Virus record (IMG/VR): IMGVR_UViG_3300038856_000020 | Location: 1-47,995 of that record | DNA from: a virus | Length of the DNA: 47,995 nucleotides | Strand: one strand, 5' to 3' | Notes under the pieces: generated by a model | Seen by the model: only the letters and a program-made list of their open reading frames with translations | Database searches by the model: none | Told to the model about the DNA's origin: nothing | Shown: positions 1 to 6,462 of the stretch, in pieces | Layout: every line of letters begins with the position of its first letter | Numbering within the stretch: the stretch's first letter is position 1 | Made by a program: the position numbers and the translations under genes

Positions 1-127
1 TTATACCATCTTTGTCTATAAGTAAAGTTACAATCCCTTAATGTTTACACCGTTAACAATAGATTGCCTTTCTACCACTAAAGTATTACCTCTAAAGAGA
101 TGTTGCACTACCACTTTTGTTTATGCT
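1..127. repeat. Left copy of 127-bp terminal redundancy
   Basis: These 127 bases are identical to the last 127 bases of the window (47869-47995), which shows the contig closes on itself. A length of exactly 127 is also a common de Bruijn k-mer size, so the overlap is more likely an assembly artefact of a circular or circularly permuted genome than a biological terminal repeat. The unique genome is then 47,868 bp. Confidence 0.95.
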
Positions 128-182
128 AAGCTGACCGCATAATAAAAAGACCGTCTAAGCGGCAACGCTGTTTCTCAATTGA

Positions 183-210
183 ATAGGGGTTACACATGTT
201 GCAAACATGT
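183..210. promoter_or_regulatory. Operator-like palindrome next to a repeated 10-mer
   Basis: A perfect 7-bp inverted repeat with a 3-bp centre (ACATGTT, GCA, AACATGT) lies at 194-210. It directly follows ATAGGGGTTA (183-192), a 10-mer that recurs at 562-571 (reverse) and 647-656. The site is upstream of the first plus-strand gene, so a repressor-binding site is plausible. No binding protein can be named. Confidence 0.4.
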
Positions 211-284
211 ATCTATGTTGCGCGACTGGCCGCAGGATTGTGGCTTGTCTGCTTTGTTCTCTCTCTGGTTGCGAGGGTGATGTA

Positions 285-509
285 ATGACCTACTATCAGA
301 CAACCGCTTACGGCGTCTCTCTGGGTGGCATTCTGATTCACGTTAGAGCCACCTTTGACCAAGCCCACAAGCAAGCCAAGGGCTACCCCAGGGCTACGGT
401 TATACCTCTCTGCGGTGATGCTGGCCTAGCGGCCTTGGACTGGTTTACGATCCGCGACAAAGCGAGACTGGCGAGACCGCACAAAACACGATTTGTGTAT
501 GGCCGGTAG
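285..509 (+). CDS. Small hypothetical early protein (74 aa)
   Basis: This is the first plus-strand gene after the control region. ATG 285 was chosen because GAGGGTG lies just upstream. An upstream ATG at 207 would add 26 Cys-rich residues but lacks a clear ribosome site and overlaps the palindrome. The product is compact, with one hydrophobic patch and an Arg/Lys-rich C-terminus. It is not recognised. A terminator-like hairpin follows 20 bp downstream, so it may form its own short transcript. Confidence 0.5.
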   Translation: MTYYQTTAYGVSLGGILIHVRATFDQAHKQAKGYPRATVIPLCGDAGLAALDWFTIRDKARLARPHKTRFVYGR

Positions 510-528
510 GCTCTAGACCAAAGGGATT

Positions 529-555
529 GCCTAGCCTGAAAAGCTAGGCTTTCCC
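529..555 (+). terminator. Hairpin terminator after the first gene
   Basis: GCCTAGC (529-535) and GCTAGGC (543-549) form a perfect 7-bp stem with a 7-nt loop, followed by TTTCCC. This fits a weak intrinsic terminator closing the 285-509 gene before the promoter at 585. Confidence 0.55.
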
Positions 556-561
556 TCCCGT

Positions 562-656
562 TAACCCCTATCCGAAAAAATTATTTGACAAGGGATTAAG
601 TCACCCCTATTTAAGCGATTGTTAGTGGAAGTATGAGCGCGCTCCGATAGGGGTTA
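562..656. repeat. Inverted 11-mer flanking a promoter
   Basis: TAACCCCTATC (562-572) is inverted as GATAGGGGTTA (646-656), and the core ATAGGGGTTA also occurs at 183-192. The two arms bracket the promoter at 585-613. AAGGGATT also recurs at 521-528, 590-597 (inside the promoter spacer), 684-691 and inverted at 32-39. The placement suggests protein-binding sites controlling this promoter or an origin-like iteron set. Confidence 0.45.
585..613 (+). promoter_or_regulatory. Sigma-70 promoter for the hairpin-rich region
   Basis: TTGACA (585-590), a 17-bp spacer and TATTTA (608-613) make a near-consensus host promoter. The spacer holds one copy of the repeated AAGGGATT motif. Transcription would start near 620 and run into a stretch with no credible gene until 1018. 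Confidence 0.7.
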
Positions 657-985
657 TGGTCGCTCAAAGATAAGCTAGCCCGTAAGGGATTGCCCACGCG
701 CGGCCTTGCCCGTGCTAACGGCTTTCGACTGGCAAGAGGCGAAGAGCCTCACTCTAGTTGAGTGGTTGAAAGACTGTGGCACGGGGTGAACAAGGTACAC
801 TAAGGGGCAAACTGTAGGTCTCAACCTATGGTTGCAAGGGAATAAATGAAGCGCTTGCTACCCTATTCGGAAAGCCGCAGCAATAAGCCAGCGCCTTATG
901 CGCTGGCCAATGTTGCCGCTAGGCTCTATACCACTTGCTTTGTGGGTTATGCCTAGATGATAGACGGCAAGGGAATTTATTCCCA
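620..985 (+). ncRNA. Candidate structured non-coding RNA
   Basis: About 365 bases downstream of a strong promoter hold no gene with a ribosome site but many stems. They include 736-740/746-750 (GAGGC/GCCTC), 750-754/760-764 (CACTC/GAGTG), 887-894/900-907 (GCCAGCGC/GCGCTGGC, 5-nt loop), 919-924/951-956 (CTAGGC/GCCTAG, enclosing 931-934/942-945) and 971-976/979-984. I found no tmRNA, RNase P or group I intron signatures. It may be a stable RNA or a long leader of the 1018 gene. Exact ends are not known. Confidence 0.4.
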
Positions 986-1017
986 ACTCCTCCAAACTTA
1001 GGGAGATGTGGCAAACA

Positions 1018-1347
1018 ATGTCAGATGAAATTAACAATAGCCTTGGATGGATATTCAAACCAAAGTCAAAGCGTAAAGAAACGCAATGGCAAGGCAAGAA
1101 CACAAGGCGCAAACGTGACGCCATGAACAAGTTAGGGCATGGTGGTAAAAAGTATCGCGGCAAGCGCGAACATGTTAGACCTGCTACCATCAAAGGCTAT
1201 GGAATGCCTCTAGAGATTATCTCTTACGAGATAATTTTTGGTAAACGAAAGCCACCATTACGCGGTATCCCTGCGAATACTCCAAGGGATACCCTGCAAA
1301 GATTGGCAATCGGATTGCGTGGCAAGATACGTGCAATCTACGGCTGA
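1018..1347 (+). CDS. Basic hypothetical protein (109 aa)
   Basis: A strongly basic protein rich in Lys and Arg, especially in residues 14-60, which would suit nucleic-acid binding. The family is not recognised. ATG 1018 is preferred. An in-frame ATG at 1006 touches the AGGGAG ribosome site at 1000-1005 and so is too close to use. It follows the hairpin-rich stretch and precedes the structured leader of the 1458 gene. Confidence 0.6.
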   Translation: MSDEINNSLGWIFKPKSKRKETQWQGKNTRRKRDAMNKLGHGGKKYRGKREHVRPATIKGYGMPLEIISYEIIFGKRKPPLRGIPANTPRDTLQRLAIGLRGKIRAIYG

Positions 1348-1355
1348 CACAATCG

Positions 1356-1435
1356 GAGAGTGCAAGGTAACGTGACACACCTTGCATTCTCTCTACGTGT
1401 GTCACATCAACCAAAAGTTGGTTAACCAACCAACT
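1356..1435 (+). promoter_or_regulatory. Leader with predicted pseudoknot and hairpin
   Basis: Stem 1 pairs 1356-1368 with 1379-1393 (GAGAG plus TGCAAGGT with ACCTTGCA plus CTCTC, one TT bulge). Its loop, 1372-1378, can pair with 1399-1405 (GTGACAC/GTGTCAC), giving an H-type pseudoknot. If stem 1 opens, a competing 9-bp stem 1372-1380/1397-1405 forms. A third hairpin, AGTTGGT/ACCAACT (1416-1422/1429-1435), lies just before the ribosome site of the 1458 gene. This looks like translational or attenuation control of that gene. Confidence 0.5.
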
Positions 1436-1457
1436 AACAGGCAAGGAGTGCCAAGAC

Positions 1458-2066
1458 ATGGCCACCAAGTCGCAAGTCCTGGGTGACAACATCAAGACGT
1501 TGTTCCTTGGAAAAGAAGCATGGGCAACGCTTCTGAAAGCCGTCAAGCAAACGGAAGCAACCATGCGCAAGCAAGCCCAACAACTGGCTGAGAACGCCGT
1601 TGCAGACATGTATCTGCACGGTAGCACGGCGCGTTTCTGCATGGGTATTGAAGCCCTGCAAGGGCGCAAGGGCAAGCCGGATGGGCGTGCGTCGCAACGG
1701 GTGCAAGCGTTCATCGCTTATGTTCGGGCAGTCAGCGGCCAACAAGTCGCCAAGCTGCAAGAACTGGAAGACGGGCATCTCTCCTGCAAGATGAAGGATG
1801 GATGGACAACCGAGAACTTCGATCTGAAGCTCCTCGAAACTCCATACTACGCCTACATGAAGGAGACTGTACCTGCTGAAGTGTCCATCACTGCAATCTT
1901 GCAACGTATGGACAAGCTGACCGTTGACGTGCGTACCCGTGGCGACAAGATCATGAAAGCAAGGGCTGACAACCTCGCCCAATTGGTCGAAGACTTCAAG
2001 ACCAAGGTCGCCGAACTACCCACCCTCAAGGTGGAAGAACCGAAGACCGGTCCTGCTGAAGCCTGA
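1458..2066 (+). CDS. Hypothetical alpha-helical protein (202 aa)
   Basis: Not recognised. The sequence is hydrophilic and appears mostly helical, with no signal peptide or membrane segment, and ends in an acidic Pro/Glu tail. Base composition is more GC-rich than the small genes after it. AAGGAG at 1444-1449 supports the start. The gene is framed by its own structured leader (1356-1435) and a strong terminator (2086-2128), so it is probably expressed as a separate, regulated, possibly abundant product. It could bind its own leader, but nothing in the sequence proves that. Confidence 0.75.
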   Translation: MATKSQVLGDNIKTLFLGKEAWATLLKAVKQTEATMRKQAQQLAENAVADMYLHGSTARFCMGIEALQGRKGKPDGRASQRVQAFIAYVRAVSGQQVAKLQELEDGHLSCKMKDGWTTENFDLKLLETPYYAYMKETVPAEVSITAILQRMDKLTVDVRTRGDKIMKARADNLAQLVEDFKTKVAELPTLKVEEPKTGPAEA

Positions 2067-2085
2067 CACATCTCCCATCCGAAAG

Positions 2086-2128
2086 GGGTGGATAGCTGTT
2101 AACGTTGTCCACCCTATTCTTTCTTTTG
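2086..2128 (+). terminator. Intrinsic terminator
   Basis: GGGTGGA (2086-2092) pairs with TCCACCC (2108-2114), and the stem is followed by the T-rich run TATTCTTTCTTTT. It ends the single-gene unit 1458-2066. Confidence 0.75.
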
Positions 2129-2173
2129 TTTATTTGTTTATTTACTTTCAAACAAGCAAAGGAGTAAACAACA

Positions 2174-2389
2174 TTGGCACTTGTTAATGATGACCGTCCT
2201 TCTGGGGCGTGGGCTGTGCAGTTCGTACATAAGTACAAGGAGCCAGCAATCATCATGATTGGACAACCAGATTCGACAGGAAAATGTATTTGTCATGTCC
2301 AACCTGAATCAGAATGGAAAGAGAAACCGGACATGCCCACAGATAAGTGCTGGCTTCTAGATCGTGTCATTGTTGAAAGACTAAAGTAA
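2174..2389 (+). CDS. Hypothetical protein with TTG start (71 aa)
   Basis: AAGGAG at 2159-2164 sits nine bases before TTG 2174, the only reasonable start. The product is a small soluble protein with two cysteines (GKCICH). Family not recognised. It begins a run of small genes, each with its own good ribosome site. Confidence 0.65.
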   Translation: MALVNDDRPSGAWAVQFVHKYKEPAIIMIGQPDSTGKCICHVQPESEWKEKPDMPTDKCWLLDRVIVERLK

Positions 2390-2465
2390 CATTCAACTAA
2401 GGAAATCGTTTAATCTTTTATTTGTTTTTTCTTTTAGCTCCTGAAAAGAGAAGGAGTAACAAGCT

Positions 2466-2696
2466 ATGAACACCCTTCGTTGGTCCATCAAAGACGCTTT
2501 CGATTGTGCTGAGAAGGAGTTACAACAACTCAAACTCCAAAGCCTCTTTGTTTACATTGATTGTCGTGATAGGATGTACCTAGAAGCAGGAGGTATCAGA
2601 ATCACAAGTGACTATCGACAGGCAAGACTATATGCTGTTGGTAAAGTCTGCCGTCTATCCCTGAGCAACGATCAACTCACAGAGAACTGGGAGTAA
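2466..2696 (+). CDS. Hypothetical protein (76 aa)
   Basis: Starts at ATG after GAAGGAG (2450-2456). Small soluble protein, predicted helix then beta strands. Not recognised. The stop is three bases before the next gene's ATG, so the two are probably translationally coupled. Confidence 0.65.
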   Translation: MNTLRWSIKDAFDCAEKELQQLKLQSLFVYIDCRDRMYLEAGGIRITSDYRQARLYAVGKVCRLSLSNDQLTENWE

Positions 2697-2699
2697 ACC

Positions 2700-2858
2700 A
2701 TGCTCGAAGATGTGATCGGAGGAGCTTGCATTCTCTTTCTCTATGTCAATGCTCTCAATTTCTTAGAGACTGAAGAGGAAAAAGACTGGACTCATACGAT
2801 TCGATCTGTCTTGATTTATGTGAGTGTTTTCACTGCGCTCGTTATTCTCTGGAACTAA
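2700..2858 (+). CDS. Small two-helix membrane protein (52 aa)
   Basis: An ORF of 53 codons with ribosome site GGGAG at the end of the preceding gene. Residues about 6-21 and 36-51 are hydrophobic, separated by an acidic loop (ETEEEKDW), so a membrane hairpin is likely. Function unknown. It neighbours other tiny membrane proteins (2882, 3430, 3532), typical of host-takeover genes. Confidence 0.6.
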   Translation: MLEDVIGGACILFLYVNALNFLETEEEKDWTHTIRSVLIYVSVFTALVILWN

Positions 2859-2881
2859 CAGAAACCGAAGGAGTAACCGTC

Positions 2882-3130
2882 ATGTGCCCTTCAGATATGT
2901 TGATAACAGCTATGGTGAGTGGAATACTTGGCGGACTCACCTTACTTGTCATCGTCTATCTCTGCTTTATGTGGGGCTACAATAATGCCCACCGTGAGGT
3001 GGATGAAGCAAGGAGAACATCCATCTATGGGAGAAGGATCACGAAAAGTGCAAGACCAAGCAAACCTCCCTCGAAAGAGGGAAGCCAAGCTCAACCTGTC
3101 CGATCCAGTGCAGGTGAAGGGGCAGCGTGA
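2882..3130 (+). CDS. Single-pass membrane protein (82 aa)
   Basis: Starts after AAGGAG. Residues about 7-31 form one transmembrane helix, followed by a basic, Ser/Pro-rich cytoplasmic-type tail. Not recognised. The tail is overlapped in another frame by the 3027 gene for 104 bases, which is unusual. Either the tail or the overlapping gene may be an accident. Confidence 0.6.
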   Translation: MCPSDMLITAMVSGILGGLTLLVIVYLCFMWGYNNAHREVDEARRTSIYGRRITKSARPSKPPSKEGSQAQPVRSSAGEGAA

Positions 3131-3233
3131 CCGTGGGCTGTGGCTCAAGAAGCGCAAGGTGCTCGGCCTGTTCGGCGAGTACATGATCGAAGCTCTCGAC
3201 CGTAAGGTTGAGGATCAAAGGAGAGCACGTTGA
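3027..3233 (+). CDS. Basic hypothetical protein overlapping its neighbour (68 aa)
   Basis: ATG 3027 follows AAGGAG at 3010-3015 with an 11-base gap. The protein is very Lys/Arg-rich and soluble. It overlaps the 2882 gene by 104 bases in another frame and its last bases overlap the TTG start of the 3230 gene. That chained overlap supports its being real. An in-frame ATG at 2919 exists but has no ribosome site. Family not recognised. Confidence 0.5.
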   Translation: MGEGSRKVQDQANLPRKREAKLNLSDPVQVKGQRDRGLWLKKRKVLGLFGEYMIEALDRKVEDQRRAR

Positions 3234-3433
3234 AGAAACCATCCAAGTTCTCCCTCAAGGGGAGAGGTCTGCGATACTCCGAACTCTATCAGAACTGGAA
3301 GGGAGCTACCGTGTCCGGTAAGAAGGACGAAGCAGACAAGCTCGGAGTCCTTCACTCGAAACAGTTCCTCGGTAAGCAATACACCGAGAACATGGAACTC
3401 CTGCGCAGGCAGAAAGGAAGAGCAGCAGCGTGA
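3230..3433 (+). CDS. Basic hypothetical protein with TTG start (67 aa)
   Basis: AAGGAG precedes TTG 3230 and the start overlaps the previous stop. The product is rich in Lys, Arg and Gly with no cysteine. Function not recognised. Its stop overlaps the GTG of the next tiny gene (GTGA), so translation is probably coupled. Confidence 0.6.
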   Translation: MKKPSKFSLKGRGLRYSELYQNWKGATVSGKKDEADKLGVLHSKQFLGKQYTENMELLRRQKGRAAA

Positions 3434-3516
3434 TTGTCAAGCTCTTTCTCTTGAGTGTGATCATCATCTGTCTCATCATCTTTGTATTGATGGAGATAGG
3501 TATTATCAAGGATTGA
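3430..3516 (+). CDS. Membrane micropeptide (28 aa)
   Basis: GTG 3430 overlaps the preceding stop codon, with AAAGGAAG upstream. Residues about 4-21 are almost all Ile, Leu and Val, forming one transmembrane helix with a short charged tail. No function can be assigned. It is one of several phage membrane micropeptides in this genome. Confidence 0.5.
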   Translation: MIVKLFLLSVIIICLIIFVLMEIGIIKD

Positions 3517-3531
3517 ACCGGAGGTTCTCGG

Positions 3532-3642
3532 ATGAACATGAAGGATGAACTAATCAAGCTAGGTAAGATCATGGGCTACATCATAGCCCTGTCTGTGTCT
3601 GTTCACGTCGTCATGCAAGGTCTTCGGTACCTGACAGGATAA
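3532..3642 (+). CDS. Small amphipathic or membrane peptide (36 aa)
   Basis: ATG 3532 follows CGGAGG. The first 12 residues are charged and the middle (about 13-28) is hydrophobic. It is the last gene before the terminator at 3659. Not recognised. Confidence 0.5.
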   Translation: MNMKDELIKLGKIMGYIIALSVSVHVVMQGLRYLTG

Positions 3643-3658
3643 GATTCTTCCCCAACTT

Positions 3659-3690
3659 CCCGGTGAAACCGAAGTAGCCGGGTTCTTTTA
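3659..3690 (+). terminator. Intrinsic terminator
   Basis: CCCGG (3659-3663) pairs with CCGGG (3678-3682) around an inner alternative stem CGGT/ACCG (3661-3664/3668-3671). TTCTTTTATT follows. It closes the run of small genes 2174-3642. Confidence 0.6.
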
Positions 3691-3734
3691 TTAATTTCTT
3701 CAGAGTTTATTAACTCCAATGAAGGAGGTGTACG

Positions 3735-4271
3735 GTGACTGAGAAAACAATCACCATTACGGAGGCTCTTGCTGAACTGAAGACAATCGGCAAGCGTATC
3801 CAATCGAAGCAAGCGTTCATCAGAGAGAACGTGATCCGGCAGGAGAACCTGCGTGATCCCCTCGAAAAGCAGGGAGGATCACCCAAGCTGGTCTCCGAGG
3901 AAGGACAGTCCATCGTGGACCTGTGTGCTCGTGTGGTCAAGATCAGGATCGCTATTCAACAGGCGAACAACTCCCACTCCATTCGCATTGGTGAGTGGGA
4001 ACAGACCATCGCTGAGTGGTTGGTGTGGAGGCGTGAAGTCCTGCCCTTCCAACTGAAGTACATGCAAGGGCTGCTCAATCTCATCCACGATACGCGTGAC
4101 TCGTCTGGTACTCGGGGCCGGAGGATGATGAACGAAGAGTCGAAGATTGATTACGTGGTCAACCTCGACGAGAATGCCCTGCGTTCCGAGGTGGAATTCA
4201 TCCAAGAGGTGGAAGGACAGCTCGACGGACAACTCTCCCTGAAGAACGCGACCATCACGGTCACGGTCTAA
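3735..4271 (+). CDS. Helical protein, weak DIP1984-like resemblance (178 aa)
   Basis: GTG 3735 follows a strong GAAGGAGGTG ribosome site. The protein is long-helical, with coiled-coil potential in residues 5-45 and 145-170. The order of its blocks (an Ile/Asn segment before a hydrophilic helix with an Arg-Arg pair, then KIDYVVNLDENALR near the end) weakly recalls DIP1984-family proteins, whose function is unknown. A profile search would settle that. The next 309 bases lack any gene and look like a structured RNA. Confidence 0.65.
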   Translation: MTEKTITITEALAELKTIGKRIQSKQAFIRENVIRQENLRDPLEKQGGSPKLVSEEGQSIVDLCARVVKIRIAIQQANNSHSIRIGEWEQTIAEWLVWRREVLPFQLKYMQGLLNLIHDTRDSSGTRGRRMMNEESKIDYVVNLDENALRSEVEFIQEVEGQLDGQLSLKNATITVTV

Positions 4272-4580
4272 CTCAATCAGTTTCCTTGGTACAGCGAAGC
4301 GAAAGGATGGTAAGCATAAATAAGCTTTGGCATTTGGCATATTCGGTGTGACTACTGCCTAAGTGTAGTCCGTTAGAAGATGACAAGCTCAGCGTTTAAA
4401 GTTACCTCGCGTGGACCGTATGGAAAACGCAGCAAACCACAACGCTGAAAGTTCAAAGCTATCTTGAAAACCCACTGTTATCCTGCTCCACCCAGAGATG
4501 GGTGTGAGAGTGCACCGTTTACCAGCACTGTTTCGGGGTAGTGGCTGCTGTATCAAGGGATACTTTCAGGAGAAGAAAAC
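4272..4580 (+). ncRNA. Candidate structured RNA or long 5-prime leader
   Basis: This 309-base gap contains no credible gene but has a dense set of stems. These are GACTAC/GTAGTC near 4350-4370; TCAGCGTT (4389-4396) with AACGCTGA (4441-4448), an 8-bp long-range stem; TTCAA/TTGAA near 4452-4468; CACCC/GGGTG (4489-4493/4500-4504); CAGCACT paired to AGTGGCTG with one bulge near 4524-4548; and GTATC/GATAC near 4550-4563. The ribosome site of the 4581 gene follows immediately. It may be an independent RNA or a regulatory leader. No named RNA family was recognised. Confidence 0.45.
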
Positions 4581-4817
4581 ATGACCACTGATGAATTTAT
4601 TAAGAAGTGGGGAGTGATCTTCTGTTATGAAGAACAGAAGAACATGGGGAAAGATCTTGACAAACTTGTTAATAAGTACCGCAAGAGAACTGAACAAGCC
4701 CTATGTCAAGCTGAAGTCAAGCACAACTTGTGGCAGCATATGTGTAAGAAGCATAACAATTTAAAGCGTAGAGTTAGATACCACGCTGACAAACTCTACG
4801 ACCTAACAAATTCATGA
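4581..4817 (+). CDS. Hypothetical basic helical protein (78 aa)
   Basis: First gene after the structured stretch, with AGGAGAAG before ATG. The sequence is Lys/His-rich and helical, with a possible coiled coil across residues 20-75. Not recognised. It is 11 bases upstream of the 4829 gene. Confidence 0.65.
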   Translation: MTTDEFIKKWGVIFCYEEQKNMGKDLDKLVNKYRKRTEQALCQAEVKHNLWQHMCKKHNNLKRRVRYHADKLYDLTNS

Positions 4818-4828
4818 CGAGGTGAGCT

Positions 4829-5131
4829 ATGTCCATACTCTTCCGTGCATCTAACATGCACGAAGCACAACAACTCTATCGCAGTCTGCGAGAAGCAGAG
4901 AGGTGGGAGAAGGACGTAAGCAAGCATAGGACTGAACTCCTCAGACAATGTAACAGACTGATGTTCGGACAGCACAGAGGTGATGGGTCTTGGCGAACCA
5001 TCATCGACTTCCCCTATCTCACACCCACCCTCAAGCAAACTGTCATCACTGGTATGTTCTCAACTCTTACAGACCATCAGCAAGAACTACGCAATCAGCT
5101 AATCCTGTTAGGAGTGGACCATTCATCATGA
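4829..5131 (+). CDS. Hypothetical helical protein (100 aa)
   Basis: GAGGTGAG precedes ATG 4829. Residues 8-45 form a charged helix (HEAQQLYRSLREAERWEKD). No family recognised. The end (VDHSS, stop) overlaps the next ATG through TCATCATGA. The same junction sequence recurs before the gene at 5655. Confidence 0.65.
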   Translation: MSILFRASNMHEAQQLYRSLREAERWEKDVSKHRTELLRQCNRLMFGQHRGDGSWRTIIDFPYLTPTLKQTVITGMFSTLTDHQQELRNQLILLGVDHSS

Positions 5132-5607
5132 ATACATACATCACCAAGACTGCCTTCCCTTTATACAACCTGCTGAACATACATAGCAACGAACCCTATG
5201 TTCTCATTTCATGTCTCTCATCCAGAGAGTTCCGAGATGTAGAGGAGAGGTTCAACATGTTCAAGTCTGGCTCCTCATCTCGAAACATGATTGAGCACCT
5301 CACTCTACAGTTCCACGACTGTGAACCAAACAAGACTGTGGATGGTGTGCCTGTCAAGTTCGGAAACTTAGAATTCTTCTCTGAAGAGCACGCACACAAG
5401 ATTCTCACCCTTCATGAGAAAATGATAGATACCGGTATAAACAGACTCTACGTCCACTGTTGGGATGGAGTGTCTCGCAGCCCTGCTGTGTGTGCTGCAC
5501 TTGATAACATAGAGGGTAAACCAGACGACCATTGGTTTAAGAATTACTCACCTAATCCATATGTATATCGTACACTCATCGAAACCTACTACAAAATTGT
5601 GAGTTAG
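5128..5607 (+). CDS. Tyrosine/dual-specificity phosphatase-like protein
   Basis: A 159-residue protein carrying the protein-tyrosine-phosphatase signature HCWDGVSRS, with Cys111 as nucleophile and Arg117 as phosphate-binding residue (C-X5-R). Asp64 in FHD could be the general acid. The length matches small dual-specificity phosphatases. It may dephosphorylate host proteins or a phosphorylated small molecule; the substrate cannot be read from sequence. ATG 5128 overlaps the previous stop. An upstream in-frame start at 4990 is rejected because it lies inside the preceding gene. It opens the enzyme-rich cluster at 5.1-12.4 kb. Confidence 0.8.
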   Translation: MNTYITKTAFPLYNLLNIHSNEPYVLISCLSSREFRDVEERFNMFKSGSSSRNMIEHLTLQFHDCEPNKTVDGVPVKFGNLEFFSEEHAHKILTLHEKMIDTGINRLYVHCWDGVSRSPAVCAALDNIEGKPDDHWFKNYSPNPYVYRTLIETYYKIVS

Positions 5608-5654
5608 ACCATGATCTACCTGAAGCACTGTCACATCGAAGTGGACTATTCATC

Positions 5655-6050
5655 ATGAGTAAAGAACTTATGGAAATATACACCATCATCTCTAGATATG
5701 GTTTATCAGACTGGCTGAGGTTAAAGAAAGAGAAAGAAGAATGGGGTCTTGATTCTGGGAAGAGCCATATATATATCTGCTACTATGAAAGTCTTATAGA
5801 AGAATCGAACAAAAAATATCCTGATCTGTGTAAGTATATATTTCCTCATTTTGATAACATCATTGATCGTAAATTCAAGAACTTTAATTATCACACAGAA
5901 AAAGATCACAGAGGATATTATATTTGGCATGGTCTTGGTTTTTGTATTTCCCTATCCTTCTTGGAAATCATAACCGAGAGAGAAGATAAACCTTTCTTCT
6001 CATGGTTACACGGTAAGAAATTACAATTTCATACTCAGAGTGGAATATAA
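5655..6050 (+). CDS. Hypothetical AT-rich protein (131 aa)
   Basis: An aromatic-rich, Lys/Glu-rich protein of unknown family. Its gene is visibly richer in A and T than its neighbours, which suggests separate acquisition. The bases before its ATG (GTGGACTATTCATCATG) nearly repeat those before the 5128 gene. A 15-codon ORF at 5611-5658 ends VDYSS and overlaps this start, mimicking the VDHSS end of the 4829 gene. Confidence 0.6.
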   Translation: MSKELMEIYTIISRYGLSDWLRLKKEKEEWGLDSGKSHIYICYYESLIEESNKKYPDLCKYIFPHFDNIIDRKFKNFNYHTEKDHRGYYIWHGLGFCISLSFLEIITEREDKPFFSWLHGKKLQFHTQSGI

Positions 6051-6051
6051 C

Positions 6052-6462
6052 ATGATGAAGCAGAACCTTTTTGTTTACGGCACGCTTAAGAGCGGTGAGT
6101 GTAACAACTTGTTCCTCAGAGACCAGGACTTCCTCGGAGAAGCAGTATCAGTCAAGAAATTCTTGCTCGAAGATTGTGGAGTGCCATGTCTGTGCCCCTA
6201 TGACTGTGCCAGAAACAGAAGGGTACAGAGGAAAGCAGGATACATCAAGGGTGAACTGTGGAGTGTGGGCAGGGTAGCCATGCGTCCTATCGACAGGTTG
6301 GAAGGTAATTATGTTCCTCTGATCAGCAGGTTCAGACTTGAGAGTGGTGTGGTGAAGACTGCTCTTGTTTACACCATGATGAATTGGAACCTCACCGATG
6401 ATGATGGATGTCAAACACCTGACGAAAATGGAATACTTGAGTGGAGCTGGAGGAGAAGATGA
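6052..6462 (+). CDS. Gamma-glutamylcyclotransferase-like (AIG2/GGCT) protein
   Basis: A 136-residue protein starting with FVYGTLKSG, the substrate-binding loop typical of the gamma-glutamylcyclotransferase/AIG2 fold. It continues with GYIKGELW and IDRLEGNY, which match the family strand and the Glu-containing helix near the active site. The known reaction releases 5-oxoproline from gamma-glutamyl amines or peptides. ATG 6052 was chosen; ATG 6055 and GTG 6040 are alternatives. It lies upstream of amidoligase and amidotransferase genes, an association known for this family in phages. Confidence 0.8.
   Translation: MMKQNLFVYGTLKSGECNNLFLRDQDFLGEAVSVKKFLLEDCGVPCLCPYDCARNRRVQRKAGYIKGELWSVGRVAMRPIDRLEGNYVPLISRFRLESGVVKTALVYTMMNWNLTDDDGCQTPDENGILEWSWRRR

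Noticed and set aside
1-127. True short direct terminal repeat of a T7-like genome
   Set aside because: Length matches a k-mer size exactly and lies in a control region without cleavage-site features; an assembly overlap is the simpler explanation.
620-985. Group I intron, tmRNA or RNase P RNA
   Set aside because: None of the conserved core sequences of these RNAs could be found, and no flanking exon or tag peptide is present.
858-1193. Minus-strand ORF across the hairpin region and 1018 gene
   Set aside because: It runs against all neighbouring genes, has no ribosome site and covers stable hairpins and a coding frame on the other strand.
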